A program made the translations under genes and the position numbers. Shown one piece after another: positions 30,931-39,548 of a DNA stretch of 64,000 nt. Position 1 is the stretch's first letter; each line of letters opens with the position of its first letter. The stretch comes from Streptomyces shenzhenensis (lineage in GTDB: Bacteria > Actinomycetota > Actinomycetes > Streptomycetales > Streptomycetaceae): positions 1 to 64,000 of the forward strand of contig NZ_JAJONF010000019.1 in NCBI RefSeq assembly GCF_021462265.1. Reading direction: 5' to 3'. The notes below the pieces were generated by a model, which ran no database searches, was not told the origin of the DNA, and was given only the letters and a program-made list of their open reading frames with translations.

Positions 30931-32550
30931 TCAGTGGGCGCCGGTGCCGGTCAGGGACCGCACCTCCAGCTCCGCGTACTTGGCGGCGTCCGGGACCTCC
31001 TTCGACAGCAGAGTGCCCACGATGCCGAGAAGGAATCCGACCGGGATCGAGATGATGCCGGGGTTCTCCAGCGGGAACCAGTGGAAGTCGACGCTCGGGA
31101 ACATCGACGTCTCCTTGCCGGACACCACCGGCGAGAACAGCACCAGGCCGACCGCGGTGACCAGGCCGCCGTAGATCGACCAGAGGGCTCCGGCGGTGGT
31201 GAACCGCTTCCAGAAGAGGCTGTAGAGGATGGTCGGGAGGTTGGCCGAGGCGGCGACCGCGAAGGCGAGGGCGACCAGGCCGGCGACGTTCAGGTCGCGG
31301 GCGAGGGCGCCGAGGACGACGGAGACGGCGCCGATGCCGACGGTGGCCCAGCGGGCCGCGTTGATCTCCTGCTTCTCGGTGGCCTGACCCTTCTTGATGA
31401 CGTTGGCGTAGATGTCGTGCGCGAAGGACGACGAGGACGCCAGGGTGAGGCCCGCGACCACCGCGAGGATCGTCGCGAAGGCCACCGCCGAGATCGTGGC
31501 CAGCAGGACCGCGCCCCAGTTGGAGTCGACGCCGCCCAGGTGGAGGGCGAGGAGGGGGGCCGCGGTGTTGCCGGACTTGTTGGAGGCGATGATCTCGTCC
31601 GGCTTGATCAGCGCGGCCGCGCCGAAGCCGAGGGCGAGGGTCATCAGGTAGAAGGCGCCGATCAGGCCGATCGCCCAGAGGACCGACTTCCGGGCCGCCT
31701 TCGCGGTGGGCACGGTGTAGAAGCGGATCAGGATGTGCGGCAGGCCGGCGGTGCCGAGGACCAGGGCGATGCCGAGGGAGAGGAAGTCCAGCTTGCTGGT
31801 GCCCGTGGCGCCGTACTTCAGGCCGGGTTCCAGGAAGGCGGACCCCTTGCCGCTGTTGTCGGCGGCCTTGCCGAGCAGGTCGGAGAGGTTGAAGTTGAAC
31901 TTGGCCAGGACCATGAAGGTCAGCAGCAGGGCGCCCGCGATGAGCAGCACGGCCTTGACCATCTGGACCCAGGTGGTGCCCTTCATGCCGCCGATGGTGA
32001 CGTAGACGATCATCAGGACGCCGACGAGGGCGACAATACCGATCTTGCCGCCGTCGCTGGTGATGCCGAGGAGAAGGGAGACGAGGACGCCCGCTCCCGC
32101 CATCTGGGCCAGCAGGTAGAAGATCGAGACGACGATGGTGGAGGTGCCGGCGGCGGTGCGGACCGGGCGCTGGCGCATGCGGTAGGCCAGCACGTCGCCC
32201 ATGGTGTAGCGGCCGGAGTTGCGCAGCGGCTCGGCGACCAGGAGCAGGGCGACCAGCCAGGCGACCAGGAAGCCGATGGAGTACAGGAAGCCGTCGTAGC
32301 CGAAGAGGGCGATGGCGCCGGCGATGCCGAGGAAGGACGCGGCGGACATGTAGTCGCCGGAGACGGCGAGGCCGTTCTGGAAGCCGGTGAACTGGCGGCC
32401 GCCCGCGTAGAAGTCGGCGGCGTCCTTCGTCTGGCGGCCCGCCCAGATGGTGATGACGAGGGTCACGGCGACGAACACCGCGAACAGGGTGATGATCAGC
32501 GGCCGGTGTTCGCTGGCCTCGCCGGCCGCCAGCGTGATCGCGGGGCTCAT
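30931..32550 (-). CDS. actP: Sodium:solute symporter, acetate permease (ActP) type
   Basis: 539-aa permease with about 13 membrane helices. Family marks: FYAGGRQFTGFQNGLAVSGDYMSAASFLGIAG, DVLAYRMRQRPVRTAAG, VTIGGMKGTTWVQMVKA and LPHILIRFYTVPTAKAARKS; the length and residues fit cation/acetate symporters of the SSS family. A DUF485 gene, the standard partner, lies immediately upstream with a 4-nt overlap (ATGA). The pair would import acetate or related short carboxylates. Starts at ATG 32550. Confidence 0.93.
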   Translation of the reverse strand: MSPAITLAAGEASEHRPLIITLFAVFVAVTLVITIWAGRQTKDAADFYAGGRQFTGFQNGLAVSGDYMSAASFLGIAGAIALFGYDGFLYSIGFLVAWLVALLLVAEPLRNSGRYTMGDVLAYRMRQRPVRTAAGTSTIVVSIFYLLAQMAGAGVLVSLLLGITSDGGKIGIVALVGVLMIVYVTIGGMKGTTWVQMVKAVLLIAGALLLTFMVLAKFNFNLSDLLGKAADNSGKGSAFLEPGLKYGATGTSKLDFLSLGIALVLGTAGLPHILIRFYTVPTAKAARKSVLWAIGLIGAFYLMTLALGFGAAALIKPDEIIASNKSGNTAAPLLALHLGGVDSNWGAVLLATISAVAFATILAVVAGLTLASSSSFAHDIYANVIKKGQATEKQEINAARWATVGIGAVSVVLGALARDLNVAGLVALAFAVAASANLPTILYSLFWKRFTTAGALWSIYGGLVTAVGLVLFSPVVSGKETSMFPSVDFHWFPLENPGIISIPVGFLLGIVGTLLSKEVPDAAKYAELEVRSLTGTGAH

Positions 32551-32903
32551 GCGCCGCCCTCCATCCGGGACTTGATGGCCTCGGCCTTGGGGTCGAGCTT
32601 GGCGGCCGCGTGCCGGGCGTACCACCAGGCGATGAGGAAGGTGGTGAGGAACTGGGCGAGGCCGAGGACCAGGGCCACGTTGATGTTGCCGACGACCTTC
32701 GTGCCCATGAAGTCGTCCGCGTAGTTGGAGAGCAGGACGTACAGCAGGTACCAGGCGATGAAGGCGAAGGTCAGCGGGAAGGCGAAGGAGCGGTGGGAGT
32801 GCCGCAGTTCGGCGAACTCCGGACTCTGCTGCACCTCGGCGAACTCCTCGCCGGAGGGTTGCGGGGTCTGCGTGTTCGAGGGCGGTGGTGTCTCGGTGGC
32901 CAC
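32547..32903 (-). CDS. DUF485-domain membrane protein, acetate-permease partner
   Basis: 118-aa protein with an N-terminal soluble segment (Pro/Thr-rich) and a DUF485 domain carrying two membrane helices (FAFPLTFAFIAWYLLYVLLSNYADDFM and NVALVLGLAQFLTTFLIAWWYARHAAAKLDP). In E. coli the equivalent YjcH is co-transcribed with actP. The stop overlaps the permease ATG. GTG 32903 with GAGGAG upstream is chosen; ATG 32927 is an alternative. Confidence 0.88.
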   Translation of the reverse strand: MATETPPPSNTQTPQPSGEEFAEVQQSPEFAELRHSHRSFAFPLTFAFIAWYLLYVLLSNYADDFMGTKVVGNINVALVLGLAQFLTTFLIAWWYARHAAAKLDPKAEAIKSRMEGGA

Positions 32904-33248
32904 GGAGTCTCCTCGCGATACGGACATGCGGATTCTGACCTCACAGACAGGCGGATCACTCACCGATGGTGACCTGGCGGCTCCGGTAGGTGATTCCGAC
33001 GGGGAGCCTCGATCCTGCTGTGGCTCCCTCCTCAAGGTCACGGCGCCACGCGTGGGCAGGTTCAACTCGCCCCGGTTCTTTCGGAAGTCGTCGCGGCAAG
33101 TCCCCTCCGGTCATTGCTGGCCGGTGAGTGCGGGGGATAGCTTCGGCCCAGCACCATTCGCCATGTACCTGCCCAGGCGGCATCTCCTGAGCGGTTCCGT
33201 TGTCGGTCGATGTCTTTCCGCTGATGTTCCGGACGATGTGGAGACCCA

Positions 33249-33477
33249 TGGCTCATCCGCGTTCCAGTCGCGGGGAGGCGCTCGCCGTCCCGGTCGTCCT
33301 GCCGCTGACCGCCCCGCTCGGACTCCTGCCGACGGTGGCTTCCGCGGCCCCGTCGGCCACCCGGGTGACGCCGGCGGCGGACGGCGACGGCGTCGTCGAC
33401 GCCGTCCGCGCGGGCGGCAGGCGCGCCAACGACTTCTACGGCTCCATGTCGTCGACACGCTCCGCGCGGTCAAGTGA
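33249..33477 (+). pseudogene. Remnant of a second secreted subtilase (signal peptide fused to the last residues, frameshifted)
   Basis: The frame from ATG 33249 reads a signal peptide (MAHPRSSRGEALAVPVVLPLTAPLGLLPTVASAAPSA) and then DGDGVVDAVRAGGRRANDFYG, matching the C-terminal NGDGKIDAVCEGSKNHNGFYG of the intact subtilase next door. After TTCTACGGCT the frame breaks: a shift restores HVVDTLRAVK, like GTADALAAVTR. The whole catalytic core, some 1.3 kb, is missing. This looks like an internally deleted tandem copy. The next gene starts 80 nt downstream. Confidence 0.75.
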
Positions 33478-33557
33478 CCACCGGCCGGCCAGCAGGTACT
33501 GAAGAGCAGGACTTCCCGCACGGCACGCCCGTTCCGCCAACGAACTGGAGACCTCAG

Positions 33558-35099
33558 ATGACCGCGCCCCAGCCGCGCCACCGTCGTGTCCTCGCCCTCC
33601 CGCTCGGCATGGCCATGGCCACGGCCCTCGCCTTCCTGCCCGGCATCTCGGCGTCCGCCGCCGACAACGGCGCGTCCGTGTCCGCGGCCGCGGCCGACGC
33701 CGGCGGCCCGACGTCGCTCAGCTATGTCGTCAACGTCCGTCCCGGACACGGCACTTCCGAACGCGTCCAGCGGGCGATCGAGCGGGCCGGCGGTTCGGTG
33801 GTGATCGCGTACGACGAGATCGGCGTGATCGTCGCCCACTCCTCGAACCCGGACTTCGCCGTGACCATCCGAAAGGTGCCCGGCGTGGACTCGGCCGGGA
33901 ACACCCGCAACGCGCCGCTGCCCGCGCAGTCGACCACCGACGTCGGCACCCCGGAGGTGCTCAGCTCCGAGCAGGTGTCGGCGGCGGACGCCCAGGCGAC
34001 CGACGGGCAGGACCCGTTGGAGCCGCTGCAGTGGGACCTGCCCGCCATCAAGGCGGACAAGGCGCACGAGAAGACCCTGGGCAGCCCGAAGGTCACCGTC
34101 GCCGTCATCGACACGGGCGTCGACGACACCCACCCCGACATCGCCCCGAACTTCGACGCCGCCGCGTCCACCAACTGCGTCTCGGGCAAGCCGGACACCA
34201 CCTACGGCGCCTGGCGGCCCACCGCGGCGGAGAGCCCGCACGGCACGCACGTGGCGGGCGAGATCGCGGGTGCCCGGAACGGGATCGGCATCACCGGTGT
34301 CGCGCCGGGCGTCAAGGTGGCCGGCATCAAGGTCGCCACCACCGCCGGGTACTTCTACACCGAGGCCGTGGTGTGCGGCTTCGTGTGGGCGGCCGAGCAC
34401 CACGTCGACGTCACCAACAACAGCTATTACACCGACCCCTGGTACTTCAACTGCACCGACGACCCGAACCAGAAGGCGCTCGTCGACGCCATCACCCGCG
34501 CCTCGCAGTTCGCCGAGCGCAAGGGCACGGTCAATGTGGCCGCGGCCGGCAACGAGAGCTACGACCTGGCCTCCCACTCCATCACCGACCCGGTCTCGCC
34601 GAACGACGGCACGCCCACCGACCGGGTGATCGACCCGCACAAGTGCTTCGACATCCCGACCCAGCTGCCGGGTGTCGTCACGGTCGCGGCGACCGGTGCG
34701 AAGGGCCTCAAGTCGTCGTTCTCCAACTACGGCCTCGGGGTCATCGACATCGCCGCGCCCGGCGGCGACTCGACGGCCTACCAGGCACCGGAACCCCCTG
34801 CCACCAGCGGCCTGATCCTGGGCCCGCTGCCGGGCGGCAGGTGGGGCTACATGGCGGGTACGTCGATGGCGACCCCGCATGTCGTCGGCGTCGCCGCATT
34901 GATCAAGTCAACCCATCCGCACGCCTCCGCCGCCCGGGTGAAGGCCCTGCTGTACGCCGAGGCGACCGCCACGCCGTGCACCGACCCGTACGACATCAAC
35001 GGCGACGGCAAGATCGACGCGGTGTGCGAGGGCTCCAAGAACCACAACGGCTTCTACGGCTGGGGGACGGCCGACGCGCTGGCGGCGGTGACCAGGTAG
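33558..35099 (+). CDS. Secreted subtilisin-like serine protease (S8)
   Basis: 513-aa exported protease. Signal peptide at residues 1-34 (LALPLGMAMATALAFLPGISASA), an inhibitor-I9-like propeptide (about 45-130; LSYVVNVRPGHGTSERVQRAIERAGGSVVIAYDEIGVIVAHS), and the S8 domain with an intact triad: Asp in VAVIDTGVDDTHPD, His in HGTHVAGEIAG, Ser in GTSMATPHVVG, and oxyanion Asn in AAAGNES. The C-terminal end DINGDGKIDAV resembles a calcium-binding loop. ATG 33558 with CTGGAGA upstream. A decayed paralogue precedes it. Confidence 0.95.
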   Translation: MTAPQPRHRRVLALPLGMAMATALAFLPGISASAADNGASVSAAAADAGGPTSLSYVVNVRPGHGTSERVQRAIERAGGSVVIAYDEIGVIVAHSSNPDFAVTIRKVPGVDSAGNTRNAPLPAQSTTDVGTPEVLSSEQVSAADAQATDGQDPLEPLQWDLPAIKADKAHEKTLGSPKVTVAVIDTGVDDTHPDIAPNFDAAASTNCVSGKPDTTYGAWRPTAAESPHGTHVAGEIAGARNGIGITGVAPGVKVAGIKVATTAGYFYTEAVVCGFVWAAEHHVDVTNNSYYTDPWYFNCTDDPNQKALVDAITRASQFAERKGTVNVAAAGNESYDLASHSITDPVSPNDGTPTDRVIDPHKCFDIPTQLPGVVTVAATGAKGLKSSFSNYGLGVIDIAAPGGDSTAYQAPEPPATSGLILGPLPGGRWGYMAGTSMATPHVVGVAALIKSTHPHASAARVKALLYAEATATPCTDPYDINGDGKIDAVCEGSKNHNGFYGWGTADALAAVTR

Positions 35100-35122
35100 C
35101 CGCCTGGCCTCACGTACATATA

Positions 35123-35166
35123 TTGATCCAGTCAATAATGCATAGTACAGTCATGACTGGAATCAA
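35123..35166. promoter_or_regulatory. Operator array over the start codon of the CoA-transferase-like gene
   Basis: An AT-rich patch with nested palindromes: ATTGA-TCCAG-TCAAT (35122-35136), CAGTCATGACTG (35148-35159, perfect) covering the ATG at 35153, and a longer inverted repeat TTGATCCAGTCA (35123-35134) with TGACTGGAATCAA (35154-35166), one base of bulge. TTGATC and TACAGT (35146-35151) also sit 17 nt apart. Binding here would block transcription and initiation of the following gene. Such TTGAT-centred sites are typical of TetR- or MarR-type repressors; no such gene is present. Confidence 0.65.
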
Positions 35167-36637
35167 GTATGCGTGGTCCGCGCTGGGCGGCGATCCGTCG
35201 CTGCCCGGGCGGGTCACGACCGTGACGCGCGCGGGCACCCTTCCCGCACGGCTTCCGGTGCGCCGGTTCGCCCGCGCCTGTGTCGGCGTGTGCGCGCTGG
35301 CCGCCGCCGAACTGGGAGCACGGCGGACCGGGGCGGCCACGCTCCCCGGGGTCCGGGTGGACGACGGAGCCGTGGCGACGGCGTTCACCAGTGAGCGGCA
35401 CCTGCTGGTCGACGGGCGGGCGCCCGTGCAGTTCGCCCCGCTGTCCCGGTTCTGGCGCGCGGCCGACGGGTGGGTGCGCACGCACGCCAACTACCCGCAT
35501 CACAGGGCCCGGTTGCTGGACGCGCTGGGCCTGCCGGAGGACGCCCTCCCCGAGGACGTGGCGGCCCGGATCGCCGGGCGGCCCGCGCTGGAGGTCGAGG
35601 ACGCGGTGTACGGTGCCGGCGGACTCGCCGTGGCACTGCGCTCGCCCGGGGAGTGGGCCGCGCACGAGCAGGCCGTCGCGGTGGCCGCACGCCCCCTGGT
35701 CGAGCGCGGTCGCCCGGACACGGCGCACGCGCGTGTGCTCCCACCGCTCGGCGCCGGTGCCACTCCCCTGCTGCCCGCGGCCGGTCTGCGCGTCCTGGAC
35801 CTGACCCGGGTCCTGGCCGGCCCGGTCGCCACCCGCACCCTCGGGCTGCTGGGCGCGGACGTCCTGCGCCTGGACGCGCCGTGGCTGCCCGAACTGCCCG
35901 ACCAGCACGCCGACACGGGCTTCGGGAAGCGTTCGGCGACGCTCGACCTGACGACCGACCGGGCCGCCTTCGAGGAGCTGCTGGCCTCGGCGGACGTCGT
36001 GGTCACCGGCTACCGGCCGGGCGCCCTGGACCGGTTCGGACTCTCGCCCGAGGCGCTGGCCGAGCGGCGGCCCGGGGTGGTCGTGGCCCAGGTGTCGGCG
36101 TGGGGCGCGTACGGACCCTGGGCCGGGCGGCGCGGCTTCGACAGCCTGGTGCAGGTCGCCACGGGCATCGCGGAGATCGAGGGCGCGGCGGACCGGCCGG
36201 GCGCGCTGCCCGCGCAGGCGCTGGACCATGGCACCGGATACCTGCTGGCGGCCGGCGTGCTGCGGGCGCTGACCGAGCAGTCGTACGACGGCGGCAGCAG
36301 GTTCGTGCGGCTGGCTCTGGCACGGACCGCGCGGTGGCTCATGGAGGAGACGGTGGAGACCGAGGAGGAGAGGACGGAGGCCGAGGCGGCGCACAAGGCG
36401 CAGGACAAGGCGGCGGAGTCCGTGCCGGAGGGCGGCGGGGCGTACGAGGGTCCGGACGCCTGGCTCGCCGAGACGGACAGCGCGCTCGGGCGGCTGCGCT
36501 ACGCGCGCCCGCCGTTGTCCTTCGCGGACGGCCCGGCCGACTGGGCACGGCCACCGGTGCCGTGGGGGTCGGCCCCGCCCCGGTGGGCACAGCCGCCCGG
36601 CCCGAAGGCAAGGGCGGACCTGGCACGTCGGACGTGA
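35153..36637 (+). CDS. CaiB/BaiF-family CoA-transferase-like protein
   Basis: About 494-aa protein of the type III CoA-transferase family. The second half is clearest: LRVLDLTRVLAGPVATRTLGLLGADVLRLD, KRSATLDLTTDRAAFEELLASADVVVTGYRPGALDRFGLSPEALAERRPGVVVAQVSAWGAYGPWAGRRGFDSLVQVATGIA. Unlike the usual family, the N-terminal half precedes the FADVI-type LDLTR block, in an apparent circularly shifted or extended form seen in other actinobacterial members. CoA transferases move CoA between carboxylates in catabolism of carnitine, bile or aromatic acids. ATG 35153 and ATG 35138 are both possible starts. Confidence 0.8.
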   Translation: MTGIKYAWSALGGDPSLPGRVTTVTRAGTLPARLPVRRFARACVGVCALAAAELGARRTGAATLPGVRVDDGAVATAFTSERHLLVDGRAPVQFAPLSRFWRAADGWVRTHANYPHHRARLLDALGLPEDALPEDVAARIAGRPALEVEDAVYGAGGLAVALRSPGEWAAHEQAVAVAARPLVERGRPDTAHARVLPPLGAGATPLLPAAGLRVLDLTRVLAGPVATRTLGLLGADVLRLDAPWLPELPDQHADTGFGKRSATLDLTTDRAAFEELLASADVVVTGYRPGALDRFGLSPEALAERRPGVVVAQVSAWGAYGPWAGRRGFDSLVQVATGIAEIEGAADRPGALPAQALDHGTGYLLAAGVLRALTEQSYDGGSRFVRLALARTARWLMEETVETEEERTEAEAAHKAQDKAAESVPEGGGAYEGPDAWLAETDSALGRLRYARPPLSFADGPADWARPPVPWGSAPPRWAQPPGPKARADLARRT

Positions 36638-36818
36638 ACGCGCGGGGCAGGGTCGCCGGAACCACACGAAGGGGTGGTATGCCGGTCCGTCAGCTGTTTA
36701 CGCCCCCGCGCGGCCCGAGGTGGCGGTGCTGGGGGTGGTGGTCGCGGTGTCGGGGGTGCTGACGGCGCTGCCGCTGCCGATCAGATGGACTTGATCAAGT
36801 GTTGACCGGGGCGTTGAC
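36638..36818. other. Gene-free stretch with a possible gene fragment and a TTGATCAA palindrome
   Basis: Between the CoA-transferase-like gene and the alcohol dehydrogenase. From 36679 a frame begins MPVRQLFTPPRG; shifted by one base it continues PEVAVLGVVVAVSGVLTALPLPI, a membrane-helix-like string, and stops. This resembles the decayed start of a transporter gene. At 36789-36800 lies the perfect palindrome ACTTGATCAAGT. Confidence in either is low. Confidence 0.35.
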
Positions 36819-37865
36819 TCAGCCGTTCGTGACGAGCACCTTCAGCGCGGTGCGCTCGTCCATCGCCTTGTAGCCCTCGGGCACACCCTCGATGCCGACG
36901 GTCAGGTCGAAGACCGGCGACGGGTCGATCCTGCCGTCGAGGACATCGGGCAGCAGGTCGGGGATGTAGGCGCGGACCGGCGCGACACCGCCGCGCAAGG
37001 CGATGTTCCGGTCGAACATGACACCGAGGTCCAAGCCGGTGCCACTGCCGTGCGGGACGCCGACGAAGCCGATCGCCCCGCCGTCACGGGTGATCTCGAC
37101 GGCCGTCCGCATGGACTGCTCGGTGCCCACGGCCTCGACGACGGCGTGCGCGCCCTGGCCCCTGGTGAGTTCGCGTACGGCGTCCACGGCCGCGTCGCCG
37201 CGTTCGCCGACGACGTCGGTGGCGCCGAAGCGGCGCGCGATGTCGGTGCGGACCTGGTGCCGGCCCAGCGCGATGATCCGCTCGGCGCCCAGCCGCTTCG
37301 CGGCCAGGACGGCGCACAGGCCGACCGCGCCGTCCCCGACGACGGCGACCGTGGCACCGGGCCGGGCACCCGCCCCGAGGGCCGCGTGGTGGCCGGTGCC
37401 GAGCACGTCGGAGAGGGTCAGCAGGGCCGACAGCAGGTGGTCGTCACAGGCCGCGTCCTTGGGCAGCCGGACCAGGGTGCCGTCGGCGAACGGGACGCGC
37501 ACGGCCTCGCCCTGGCCGCCGTCGTACCCCACGGAGCCCCAGAAACCGCCGTGCTCGCAGCTCGTGGTCAGGCCCTCGCGGCAGTAGTCGCAGACGCCGT
37601 CGGACCACATGAAGGGGGCGACCACGAGGTCCCCGCGCCGCACGGTGCCCACCTCGGAGCCGGTCTCCTCGACCACGCCGAGGAACTCGTGCCCTATACG
37701 CTGCCCCGGCTGCCGGGGTGCCTCGCCCCGGTACGCCCACAGGTCGCTGCCGCAGATGCAGGCGCGCAGCACCCGCACGACGGCGTCGGTGGGCAGTCGC
37801 ACCACGGGCTCGGGCACGTCCTCCACGCGCACGTCGAACGGGGCGTGGATGGTGGTGGCGCGCAT
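36819..37865 (-). CDS. Zinc-dependent alcohol dehydrogenase
   Basis: 348-aa medium-chain dehydrogenase. Catalytic zinc ligands Cys in ACICGSDLWAYRG, His-Glu in RIGHEFLGVVEE, and structural zinc cysteines CDYCREGLTTSC (three visible in the cluster). Rossmann motif AVVGDGAVGLCAVLAAKRLGAERII. Family members oxidise alcohols or aldehydes with NAD(P). ATG 37865. No operator is obvious upstream. It lies before a separate leftward operon of membrane enzymes. Confidence 0.92.
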   Translation of the reverse strand: MRATTIHAPFDVRVEDVPEPVVRLPTDAVVRVLRACICGSDLWAYRGEAPRQPGQRIGHEFLGVVEETGSEVGTVRRGDLVVAPFMWSDGVCDYCREGLTTSCEHGGFWGSVGYDGGQGEAVRVPFADGTLVRLPKDAACDDHLLSALLTLSDVLGTGHHAALGAGARPGATVAVVGDGAVGLCAVLAAKRLGAERIIALGRHQVRTDIARRFGATDVVGERGDAAVDAVRELTRGQGAHAVVEAVGTEQSMRTAVEITRDGGAIGFVGVPHGSGTGLDLGVMFDRNIALRGGVAPVRAYIPDLLPDVLDGRIDPSPVFDLTVGIEGVPEGYKAMDERTALKVLVTNG

Positions 37866-37901
37866 GGCGAAGGTCCTTCTCGTGCGGTGTCGTGAGTGCG
37901 C

Positions 37902-38576
37902 TCAGGGGGTGGTCGAGCGCACCTCACGGTACGCCGAGGCCGGTGCGGACCGCGCAGCGAGGGTGCCCCGGACCAGCAGGAACTGCGCCGCCGCATAGGT
38001 GAGCATGATCCAGAAGCCGGATCGCGGCAGTTGCGGCCAGTCGGCGACGCCGGTCGCGATCAGGGTGTCGGAGAGCATGAAGAGCGCGCCGCCGAGCCCG
38101 GCGGCCGGGCCGAGCCGGGTGCCGGCCGTGTACGCCATGGCGGTGAGCAGGGTGCTGTAGCCGGCCACGGGGACCCGCAGGCCGGCGGGCAGGTCCGGCC
38201 AGAGCAGGACGACCAGGGTGACGAGCGCGGCCGCGTAGCCGAGTGCGACCAGGGCGAGGTGGCGGGCACGCGCGTGTGGCGGGCCCTGGCGGCGGAAGAG
38301 GACGAGATAGCAGACGTGTCCGGCGGCGAACGAGGCCATGCCCGCCATGAAGGCGGGGTCGGCGCCGGAGAGGAGCAGGACGTCGCCGGCCCAGCCGCAC
38401 AGCAGGGCGGCGACGAGGAGCCGCGGGGCGCCGGCGCGGGCGGCGGACGCGGCGAGCAGGGGCATCAGGAGCACCTTGGCGGCGGCGTGCCCGGTGCGGA
38501 AGCCGACGGCCAGACAGGCGAGGTCGAGGACGACTGCGAGGGCGAAGGCGGCGAGCAGTGCCCGGGAAGCTCTCAC
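37902..38576 (-). CDS. Lysoplasmalogenase-family (YhhN/TMEM86-like) membrane protein
   Basis: 224-aa protein with about eight short membrane helices. Signature features: DVLLLSGADPAFMAGMASFAAGHVCYLVLF and GALFMLSDTLIATG, the YhhN/lysoplasmalogenase pattern with conserved Asp and His inside the membrane. The animal enzyme cleaves vinyl-ether lysolipids; bacterial members are poorly understood. GTG 38576 overlaps the stop of the sterol-desaturase gene (GTGA), so the two are translated together. Confidence 0.87.
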   Translation of the reverse strand: MRASRALLAAFALAVVLDLACLAVGFRTGHAAAKVLLMPLLAASAARAGAPRLLVAALLCGWAGDVLLLSGADPAFMAGMASFAAGHVCYLVLFRRQGPPHARARHLALVALGYAAALVTLVVLLWPDLPAGLRVPVAGYSTLLTAMAYTAGTRLGPAAGLGGALFMLSDTLIATGVADWPQLPRSGFWIMLTYAAAQFLLVRGTLAARSAPASAYREVRSTTP

Positions 38577-39439
38577 GCGGCCACGGACTCCTCGGCCTGC
38601 TCCACGGTGGGCGCCGGCGCCCAGCCCGGCCCCCGGAACACCCGCCCGGCCCGCTCCCGCCAACTGCGCGCGGCCCTGATGTCCTTGGCGATGGCGACGT
38701 ACTCGTGGGTGGCCACCTTGACGGGGTTGAACGTGTTGATGTTCTTGGTCAACCCGTACACAGGGCGCTCGACCTCGGGCACCCAGGACCCGAACAGCCG
38801 GTCCCAGACGATCAGGATCCCGCCGAAGTTGCGGTCCAGGTAGCCGCCCTGGGAGGCATGGTGCACACGGTGGTGGGACGGCGTGTTGAACACGAACTCG
38901 AACCACCGGGGCATCTTGTCGATGCGTTCGGTGTGGATCCAGAACTGGTAGACGAGGCTGGCCGAGGAGCAGAAGGCGAGCGCGGCGGGGTGCACCCCCA
39001 CGGCCACCAGCGGGACGTAGAAGGGCCAGACGGTCAGCGAGGTCCAGGGCTGGCGCAGCGCGGTGGAGAGGTTGAACTTCTTGCTGGAGTGGTGGACGAC
39101 GTGGCAGGCCCACAGGATGCGGATGACGTGGTGGCCGCGGTGGGACCAGTAGTAGAGGAAGTCCTGCGCGAGCAGCATCAGCGGGACGGTCCACCACAGG
39201 ACGGGAACGCGCAGCGGGGTCAGTTCGTAGACCGCCGTGTAGATCGCGACGATGGGGATCTTCCACACGAAGTCGAAGACGAGCGACCCGAGCCCCATGC
39301 CGATGCTGGTGGCCGCGTCCTTGGCCTGGTACCCGGCGGCATCGTCGTCGGGATGGACGCGGTAGCTGATCACCTCGATCACGGTGAGCAGCACGAAGGC
39401 GGGTATCGACCACAGCACGACATCGGGCAGGTTCGGCAT
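38573..39439 (-). CDS. Sterol desaturase / fatty-acid hydroxylase family protein
   Basis: 288-aa integral membrane di-iron oxygenase. Several helices, and all histidine clusters are present: SHRGHH, HVVHHSS, and HHRVHHAS, plus HTERID. Such enzymes hydroxylate or desaturate lipids or sterol-like molecules (for example hopanoids or carotenoid precursors). Its stop overlaps the lysoplasmalogenase start by 4 nt, so both likely act on membrane lipids. ATG 39439. Confidence 0.92.
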   Translation of the reverse strand: MPNLPDVVLWSIPAFVLLTVIEVISYRVHPDDDAAGYQAKDAATSIGMGLGSLVFDFVWKIPIVAIYTAVYELTPLRVPVLWWTVPLMLLAQDFLYYWSHRGHHVIRILWACHVVHHSSKKFNLSTALRQPWTSLTVWPFYVPLVAVGVHPAALAFCSSASLVYQFWIHTERIDKMPRWFEFVFNTPSHHRVHHASQGGYLDRNFGGILIVWDRLFGSWVPEVERPVYGLTKNINTFNPVKVATHEYVAIAKDIRAARSWRERAGRVFRGPGWAPAPTVEQAEESVAA

Positions 39440-39513
39440 GGGGGCACCGTAGAACCGCGCGTCGGCTGCGGCTAGACGTTGTTACCCACAAGTATGACCG
39501 GCGGTATGCGCTT

Positions 39514-39540
39514 GCTTGTTGGCGATCTCCGCCAACGAGC
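39514..39540 (-). terminator. Terminator of the VIT1 gene
   Basis: An 11-bp stem (GCTTGTTGGCG with complement, one G:U pair) around a 5-nt loop, 9 nt past the VIT1 stop codon and upstream of the desaturase gene. Confidence 0.7.
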
Positions 39541-39548
39541 GGCGTGCG

